Part shown: positions 6,969 through 12,601 of the stretch, piece after piece | How the letters are laid out: each line of letters begins with the position of its first letter | How positions within the stretch are numbered: the stretch's first letter is position 1 | NCBI GenBank assembly: GCA_902475865.1 | Contig: CABSBK010000008.1 | Coordinates: 1-12,601, forward strand | Length of the DNA stretch: 12,601 nt | Source: an uncultured Collinsella sp. | Lineage (GTDB): Bacteria > Actinomycetota > Coriobacteriia > Coriobacteriales > Coriobacteriaceae | Reading direction: 5' to 3' | Notes under the pieces: generated by a model | The model's database searches: none | What the model saw: the letters and a program-made list of their open reading frames with translations, nothing else | What the model was told of the DNA's origin: nothing | Position numbers and translations under genes: made by a program

Positions 6969-9086
6969 ATGGCATCTGCTGTGAAGCGTGACGGTCGCGC
7001 CGTGGTGACCACATGCGGGGGATGCTATGCCGATTGCGCCTTTGCGGCACGCGTTGAGGACGGTCGCGTGGTGGCCGAGCTGCCGGTGCCGGGGCATCCG
7101 TGCGCGGCGCGTGCCCTGTGCGCCCGCGGACGCCATCGCCTGGCAATGCCGTTTGACGAGCGCGACCGCATCGTGCACCCCATGCTTCGCCGCCAGGATG
7201 GCTCGGGGTTCGATGCGATTTCCTGGGACGAGGCGTTTGCGCAGATCGCTGCGCGCCTTGGGGGGATTGTTGACGGGCATGGTCCGCGCGCGCTGGGCAT
7301 GACGCTCGGCGTGCCCTCGTTCGACCGCTACTGGGCGTGTCGTTTTATGCATGCGCTGGGCTCGCCCAACGTATACGGTGCAGACGGTGCCTGCGAGGTA
7401 AGCCGACTTACCGGTTGGGAGCACAGCCTGGGCTATAGTCCCGCCTCCGACCTGGCGCACACCGATTGCATCATGTATCTGGGGCGTTCCATTGTCGATT
7501 CATCGACGATGGGGGCCGTTGATGCGCTCAACGATGCGCGCCGGCGTGGGGCGAAGATCATCGTGGTCGACCCGCGGCGCAGTGGCTCTGCGGCGCTTGC
7601 CGACCGCTGGCTGCGCGTGCGCCCGGGCTGCGACCTGGCCTTGCTGCTGGGCATTGCGCATGTGCTCATTGCCGAGGGCCTTTACGACCACGAGTTCGTT
7701 GCCCGCTATACCACGGGTTTTGACGAGCTGGCGCAGGCGGCCCGTGCTTGGACGCCTGAGTGGGCCGAGTCGATGTGCGACGTGCCGGTCGCAGAGATCG
7801 CCGCCACGGCGCGCGATCTAGCTGCCGCGGCGCCTTCTACGGTGGTGGACGCCGGCTTTCATGGTGGCATCGGTATCGCGTATGCCAATAGCACCCAGAC
7901 CGCGCGCGCTATCTGCTTGGTCGATGTGCTGCTGGGCTGCATCGGGCATGCGGGCGGCGCGCTCAATCCGCCCACGCCGCTTGTGTTGGGCGACCTCGAT
8001 CCCACGCGCTTTGCGACGCCGCCGGTGCCGCGTGGGCCCAAGCTGGGGTCCGAGCGCTATCCACTGGTCGATCCGGTGCGCGGCCTGTGCACGACCATCG
8101 GTCAGTCGATTCTTGCCGGCGATTTGCGTGGGCTCATCGTCTATGCCAGTAACCCCGGTGCGGGCTATGGCAACGCCGGGGCGTGGCTATCGATTCTGGA
8201 ACAGCTTGATCTGCTCGTGACCGTTGATATTCGCTGGTCCGAGACAGCGCGCGCTTCTGACTTCGTACTGCCCGACGTGACGTATCTGGAGTCCGACCGC
8301 GGTGTGGGCACGGTCGTGGGCGCCAACGATGCGCGCGTGTTCTACCGCAATGCCGTGCTGCCCGTGCAGCATGACGGCACGCGTCCCGGTCGGGAGATTT
8401 TTGCCGGTCTGGCGCAGGCGTGTGGCGTGGGCGAGTACTTCCAGTTTACGTCTGACGATCTGGCGGCTGCCCAGGTGGCGCCTTTTGGGATCAATCTGGA
8501 CGAGCTCAAGGAGCGCGGCTGGGCCGACACGGGTGTTGCGTTGCCGTCGCGTACGGGCGAGCCGGCGATTCCCTTGGATGGCGGCAAAATTGCGCTGGCA
8601 AGCGACGTATGGGAACGAGCCGGCCTGGGTCGTGTGCCCAACTGGATCGCGCCCATGGTGGAGCCCGGCCCGGGGATGTTTCGTCTCATTAGCGGCAACC
8701 GTCCCTTTGAGTCGCACACTTCGCGCAGACTCGCGGCGGCTGGCGCCGCCGAGGCGGGATCGGATCTGGATGCCGTGCAGATGAATGCCGATGCCGCTGC
8801 GCGCATGGGCATTGCCGATGGCGAGGTCGTCGAGCTTGTGAGCGATATGGGCCGCGACCGCGTGCGCGTGGAGACGACGCCCTATCTGCATCCGGCGTGC
8901 ATCTTCACCTCGGCCGCCCCCGGTGGGCGCTCGTTTGGCGCCGATGCCGGTGGCGCTCAAGCCTTGGGCGTCGGCCCGCTCGACCATACACCGTTGCGTT
9001 GGGACCCGTTGACGGGTGCCGCGCTCACCCAGGAAAACGCCGTTCGCGTGGAAAAGATCGCGGCGCGCGAGGATAATAGCGAGTAA
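6969..9086 (+). CDS. Molybdopterin-dependent oxidoreductase of unknown substrate (DMSO reductase superfamily)
   Basis: This 705-residue protein has the full layout of a bis-MGD molybdenum or tungsten enzyme. It starts with a 4Fe-4S domain, CGGCYADC with the fourth Cys in LCARG (Cys16, Cys19, Cys23, Cys51). A molybdopterin domain follows (about 65-500), and then a C-terminal dinucleotide-binding domain (about 585-700, starting near RLISGNRPFESH). The likely metal ligand is Cys142 in GACEVSRLTGW, encoded by TGC, close to Sec140 of E. coli FdhF. The residue after the ligand is Glu, not the catalytic His of formate dehydrogenases. The region that carries Arg333 and RGQNN in FdhF reads GGALNPPTP here. 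The length matches FdhF (715 aa), but these differences argue against formate oxidation. There is no Tat signal and no adjacent FeS or membrane partner, so it is probably cytoplasmic. selA follows after 52 bases without a terminator. Thiosulfate/polysulfide reductase-like or acetylene hydratase-like relatives are possible. Confidence 0.88.
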   Translation: MASAVKRDGRAVVTTCGGCYADCAFAARVEDGRVVAELPVPGHPCAARALCARGRHRLAMPFDERDRIVHPMLRRQDGSGFDAISWDEAFAQIAARLGGIVDGHGPRALGMTLGVPSFDRYWACRFMHALGSPNVYGADGACEVSRLTGWEHSLGYSPASDLAHTDCIMYLGRSIVDSSTMGAVDALNDARRRGAKIIVVDPRRSGSAALADRWLRVRPGCDLALLLGIAHVLIAEGLYDHEFVARYTTGFDELAQAARAWTPEWAESMCDVPVAEIAATARDLAAAAPSTVVDAGFHGGIGIAYANSTQTARAICLVDVLLGCIGHAGGALNPPTPLVLGDLDPTRFATPPVPRGPKLGSERYPLVDPVRGLCTTIGQSILAGDLRGLIVYASNPGAGYGNAGAWLSILEQLDLLVTVDIRWSETARASDFVLPDVTYLESDRGVGTVVGANDARVFYRNAVLPVQHDGTRPGREIFAGLAQACGVGEYFQFTSDDLAAAQVAPFGINLDELKERGWADTGVALPSRTGEPAIPLDGGKIALASDVWERAGLGRVPNWIAPMVEPGPGMFRLISGNRPFESHTSRRLAAAGAAEAGSDLDAVQMNADAAARMGIADGEVVELVSDMGRDRVRVETTPYLHPACIFTSAAPGGRSFGADAGGAQALGVGPLDHTPLRWDPLTGAALTQENAVRVEKIAAREDNSE

Positions 9087-9138
9087 TTGACTCAGCTGAT
9101 GCATTCGACTGATCCACGTTTCTTTTGAAAGGCCGCAC

Positions 9139-10596
9139 ATGAGCGATAGCCAGAACATGTCCGATGAGGTACGCGCCCGCCTTCGCGCCATCCCTTCCGT
9201 CAACGAGCTGCTTGCCGAGTGGCCGGTGGTGAAGGCGGCGGGGGAGACCTGCGACGCGGTGGTCCATGCTGCCGTGACGGCCGAGCTCGACGAGGAGCGC
9301 GCTGCGATTCGTGCCGGTGCCGCCCCGCGTTCCAAGCGCGACCTGGCCTCGGCCATCGAGTGGCGTGCGCACCGCTCTGCGCTGCCGAGCCTGCGCCCAG
9401 CAGTTAATGCCACGGGTGTGGTCATCCATACCAACTTGGGCCGCGCCCCGCTCGCGGAGTCGGTCGCCAAGGCCGTGGCCGAGGTTGCGCGCGGGTACAG
9501 CACGCTCGAGTACAGTGTGGACACTTGTTCGCGCGGGTCGCGCAAGGAGCACGCCGCGCAGCTGATCCGCTCGCTCACCGGTGCCGAGGACGCGCTCGTG
9601 GTCAACAACAACGCCGCCGCGGTACTGCTGGTGCTGGCGACCCATGCCGCAGGCAAGGAGGTTATCGTCAGCCGCGGCGAGCTTGTCGAGATCGGCGGCA
9701 GCTTCCGCATCCCCGATGTCATGGCGGCTTCGGGCGCCAAACTCGTCGAGGTCGGCGCCACCAACCGCACGCATTTGGCTGATTATGAGCAAGCCATCAC
9801 GCCCGATACGGCGATGATCCTTAAGGTCCATCCTTCCAACTATCGCATCGAGGGTTTTCACGAGGAGGTGAGCTCTCGGGAGCTTGCCGCTCTGGCCCAC
9901 AAGCATGGCCTGCTGTTCTACGAGGACCAGGGGTCGGGCGCGCTGTTGCCCGACGACATCTTGGTGCGCGGCGGCGAAGAAACCACGCCGGCTTCGGTTT
10001 TGGCAGGGCTCGATCTGGTGTCGTGCTCGGGCGATAAACTGCTCGGTGCCGCACAAGCGGGCATTATCATGGGCCGTCGCAATCTGGTCCAGGCCTGTGG
10101 GTCACATCCGCTTATGCGCGCCCTGCGCCCGGGCAAGCTCGCGCTGACGGCGCTCGAGGCCACGCTGCGTATCTACATGGACGGCGCCGATGTTGCCCAT
10201 CGCGATATTCCGGTGCTCAGCATGCTTACGCTGCCGCAGGCCCATTTGGAGCGACGTGCCCGCAAGCTGCGCGATCGTATGGTCGCCGGGCTCGATAAGG
10301 CTGGCTGCCCGTGTGCCGTTCAGGTGGAGATCGTCGAGGAATCGTCGACCCCTGGTGGCGGCTCGCTGCCTACCGTGGAGCTGCCCACCATGTGCGTTGC
10401 CGTGCGCCTCGTCGATGAGCGTCTTTCCGTTGACGCACTCAAGCGCTCGCTCGTTCAAGATTTCGACACGCCGGTCGTCACGCGCGCCTCGCACGATCGC
10501 GTCCTGTTTGACGTGCGCACACTCGTGGGTGACCGCGATATCGAGACGGCGGCATCGACGCTCGTCGCGTGCGTTGAGAAGGCGATTGCTCGATGA
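9139..10596 (+). CDS. selA: L-seryl-tRNA(Sec) selenium transferase
   Basis: SelA converts seryl-tRNA(Sec) to selenocysteinyl-tRNA(Sec) with selenophosphate, using PLP. The 485-residue protein has the N-terminal tRNA-binding region (about 1-80, PSVNELL near 19-25). The PLP fold follows, with NATGVVIHTNLGRAPL at 90-105, NNNAAAV at 156-162 and the lysine motif SGDKLLG. Lys300 is the expected Schiff-base lysine, equivalent to Lys295 of E. coli (463 aa). The ATG at 9139 has GAAAGG at 9127-9132. A second in-frame ATG lies at 9157 but lacks a comparable site. The 52-base gap upstream contains TTGACT at 9087-9092 but only a poor -10 candidate, so a promoter there is doubtful. The stop overlaps selB by 4 bases. 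Neither selD nor selC (tRNA-Sec) is in the window. Confidence 0.97.
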   Translation: MSDSQNMSDEVRARLRAIPSVNELLAEWPVVKAAGETCDAVVHAAVTAELDEERAAIRAGAAPRSKRDLASAIEWRAHRSALPSLRPAVNATGVVIHTNLGRAPLAESVAKAVAEVARGYSTLEYSVDTCSRGSRKEHAAQLIRSLTGAEDALVVNNNAAAVLLVLATHAAGKEVIVSRGELVEIGGSFRIPDVMAASGAKLVEVGATNRTHLADYEQAITPDTAMILKVHPSNYRIEGFHEEVSSRELAALAHKHGLLFYEDQGSGALLPDDILVRGGEETTPASVLAGLDLVSCSGDKLLGAAQAGIIMGRRNLVQACGSHPLMRALRPGKLALTALEATLRIYMDGADVAHRDIPVLSMLTLPQAHLERRARKLRDRMVAGLDKAGCPCAVQVEIVEESSTPGGGSLPTVELPTMCVAVRLVDERLSVDALKRSLVQDFDTPVVTRASHDRVLFDVRTLVGDRDIETAASTLVACVEKAIAR

Positions 10597-12550
10597 GTGA
10601 GGTTCAGGCGCTGGTGGAGTGTCCCGTTATCGTCGGCACGGCGGGCCACGTTGACCACGGCAAGTCGGCATTGATCGAGGCGCTGACCGGCAAGAATCCC
10701 GACCGTCTGGAGGTTGAGCGCCGTCGCGGCATGACGGTGGAGCTGGGCTTTGGCGAGCTGGCACTGCCGAGTGGCAAGATCGTCGGCCTGGTCGACGTGC
10801 CGGGCCACGCGCATTACCTGCGCGCCATGGTGCAGGGCGCCACGGGTATCGACGTGGCCGTGCTGGTGGTTTCGGCCGTCGAGGGCGTGATGCCGCAGAC
10901 CCGCGAGCACGTGCATGTGCTGGAGCTGCTGGGCGTTACGCATATGGTGGTCGCGCTGACGATGTGCGACCTGGCCGATAGCGAAATGATTGAGCTGGCC
11001 GAGCTCGACGTGGACGATTTTCTTTCGGATACCGTGTTTGCGGGCGCGCCGACGGTGCCGGTGTCGTCCAAGACCGGCGCGGGAATCGATGACCTGCTGG
11101 CTGCGCTCGACGAGCAGGTTGCCGCTTGCTGGGATGCCTGCCGTGCCCGCGCCGAGCTCACCGATGCCGCACCGCGTCTGCCTATCGACCGCTGCTTTAC
11201 GATCAAGGGCGCCGGTACCGTGGTGACGGGAACGTTGCACGATGCGCCCGTCGCGGTGGGGGATGAGCTCGTCGCGCTGCCGTCGCGTACGGTCTGTCGC
11301 GTGCGCGGGATTCAGGTACATGGCGATACGCCGCGGGCGTTGCCCGGTCAGCGTGTGGCGCTCAACTTGGTGGGCGATGCCGTCGCCTCGCTCGATCGCG
11401 GTGAGATGCTCGGCGTGGCGGGCCGCTTTGGTCAGACGATGCGCTTTATGATGACGTTCACCTACCTGGGCCGTGAGGGAGCCAAGCCGCGTGTGCTCGA
11501 GTCGGGTGCGCGCGTGCATGTGATGGCCGGCACGGCCGAGGTTGTCGGTCGCATCATGCTTTTGGAGGGCGAGGCCCCCATGGCGGTGGGCGAGACCCGT
11601 ACCGTGCAGGTGCGCCTGGAGGAGCCGCTGCCGCTGCGCGCCGGAGACCACGCCGTGGTGCTGTCGTATTCGCCCGTTATGCTCATCGGCGGCGGGCGCG
11701 TGCTGCTTTCGCGCTGCCGCCGCTCGCGCGAGCTTTCGGCGGGGGAGCGCACGCTGCTTGCAGCGCTTGAGGCCGGCGATACCGCGGGCGGTGTGGGCGC
11801 TTGGCTGGCGCTGCAGATGCTGCCGGTTACGGCGGTTGATGTTACCGACGCTTTGGATCTTGGTGTCGGCGAGGTCGATGCCGCACTGCGCGGGTTGGTG
11901 GCGCAGGGCTCCGTTCGCAAGCTTGCCGTGGGTGATGCGGACTACTTGGCGGACGCCACGGTGCTCGACGCCGCGATGGATGCACTGGCGGCGACCCTGT
12001 CAGCCATGCACACGGCGGCTCCCAAGGAGACGGGCTTTACGCCTGGCGCCGTTGCCCATGCTGCGTGGTCTGCCGCTGATGAAGGCGTTGCCGCGGCTCT
12101 GATTGCCGTGGGCTGCTCGCGTGGTGTGTGCGCCGCCGAGGGCGCCGAGGTATTCGATCCGCATTCGGCCGCCGCGGCGGCACGCGTGGTTCGCGAAGCC
12201 TGCGAACGTATCGTTGCCTTGCTGGACGAAGCCGGCCTCGATGCACCGACGTTGCCCGAGGTGGGCGAGCAACTGCAGCTCGATCGCGACACCATGACGC
12301 GTGCCCTGCGCGAGCTTTCGCTCAACCGCTCGATCGTGAAGGTCGAGCGCGACGTTGCCCTGTCCGCTGCCGCCGAGGCCCATGCGCGCGAGCTTGTTGC
12401 CGCCGCCATCGCCGATGCCGGCGGCGCTGCCACCACGAGTGTGCTGCGCGAGGCCCTGGGCGTGTCGCGCAAACGTGCCATCAGCATCTTGGAGCACCTG
12501 GATGCCGTGCGCTTTACGGTGCTCGACAAGGATGCCGGCGGCCTGCGCTC
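10593..12550 (+). CDS. selB: Selenocysteine-specific elongation factor SelB, 3' end replaced by adapter
   Basis: SelB delivers selenocysteinyl-tRNA to UGA codons next to a SECIS element. The EF-Tu-like GTPase domain shows G1 GTAGHVDHGKS (15-25), GMT (46-48), G3 DVPGH (68-72) and G5 SSK (158-160). Domain II begins near LPIDRCFTIKGAGTVVTGTL (197-216). The C-terminal winged-helix region (about 380-652) includes the last unit, with SRKRAISILEHLDA. The G4 motif reads TMCD (123-126), where the family has T/N-K-x-D, so the guanine-contacting Lys is Met124. G3 continues PGHAHY, while SelB usually has PGHE. The gene starts at an ATG inside the selA stop (ATGA), with GAGAAGG at 10576-10582. Genomic sequence stops at 12550 (about residue 652). 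The apparent frame to 12587 ends in adapter-encoded residues, so the true terminus, probably about ten residues, is missing. Confidence 0.96.
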
Positions 12551-12601
12551 AGATCGGAAGAGCACACGTCTGAACTCCAGTCACTGACCAATCGCGTATG
12601 C
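12551..12601 (+). other. Illumina TruSeq adapter with index TGACCA (sequencing artefact)
   Basis: From 12551 the sequence starts AGATCGGAAGAGC and follows the TruSeq read-1 3' adapter without a mismatch to 12584. The six-base index TGACCA (12585-12590, TruSeq index 4) comes next. The start of the constant region then reads ATCGCGTATGC, where ATCTCGTATGC is expected, with one mismatch at 12594. This is library sequence left on the contig end, not biology. The boundary could be off by a base if the genome shares the first adapter nucleotide. Confidence 0.98.

Noticed and set aside
5173..7146. Long minus-strand open frame crossing hycH, hycI, focA and the terminator
   Set aside because: It spans four unrelated features, including a non-coding terminator, and its translation has shadow composition without a domain. 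The long minus-strand frames at 3773-5371 and 8187-9770 are rejected for the same reasons.
7392..7394. Possible selenocysteine codon at the metal-ligand position of the molybdoenzyme
   Set aside because: The codon is TGC (Cys), not TGA, and no SECIS is needed.
9087..9115. Possible promoter before selA (TTGACT followed by TGATCC at 17 bases) and the palindrome TCAGCTGA
   Set aside because: The -10 match is poor and the palindrome is only 8 bases. A short gap without a terminator fits co-transcription better.
11942..12565. Minus-strand open frame beginning in the last bases of the window
   Set aside because: Its start codon and first residues come from the reverse complement of the adapter, and the rest is antisense to selB.
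12551..12587. Apparent SelB tail encoded to a TGA at 12587
   Set aside because: The bases are TruSeq adapter, so the residues and the stop codon are artefacts.

Overview
The window is GC-rich, gene-dense and coded entirely on the + strand. The codon style and protein sequences suggest a gut actinobacterium of the class Coriobacteriia, most likely close to Collinsella. That assignment rests on recognising the style and was not confirmed by a search. There are no gaps over 300 bases, and I saw no tRNA, rRNA, CRISPR array or mobile element.

Region 1 (1-6904) is the distal part of a formate hydrogenlyase operon of the Hyf (hydrogenase-4, group 4 [NiFe]) type. The last 12 codons of hyfE are followed by hyfF (membrane antiporter-like subunit), hyfG/hycE (catalytic large subunit), hyfH/hycF (ferredoxin-like subunit), hyfI/hycG (small subunit), hycH/hyfJ (assembly protein), hycI (maturation protease) and focA (formate channel). 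Genes from hyfE to hycI touch, overlap or lie within a few bases of each other. A strong intrinsic terminator follows focA. The complex should oxidise formate and reduce protons to H2 in the cytoplasm at the membrane. HycI and HycH mature it and FocA moves formate. The formate dehydrogenase, its FeS subunit and the rest of the membrane arm are not in the window and are probably upstream.

Region 2 (6969-12550) holds a cytoplasmic molybdopterin oxidoreductase without partner subunits, then selA and selB, the selenocysteine synthase and its dedicated elongation factor. selA and selB overlap by 4 bases. No gene here contains an in-frame selenocysteine UGA, so the Sec machinery must serve proteins elsewhere, plausibly a selenocysteine FdhF upstream. 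The molybdoenzyme resembles FdhF in size and layout but lacks the formate dehydrogenase active-site signature, so its substrate is unknown.

The last 51 bases (12551-12601) are not genomic. They are Illumina TruSeq adapter with the index TGACCA. The true sequence ends inside selB, a few residues short of its expected C-terminus, and the tail of the apparent selB reading frame is an artefact.
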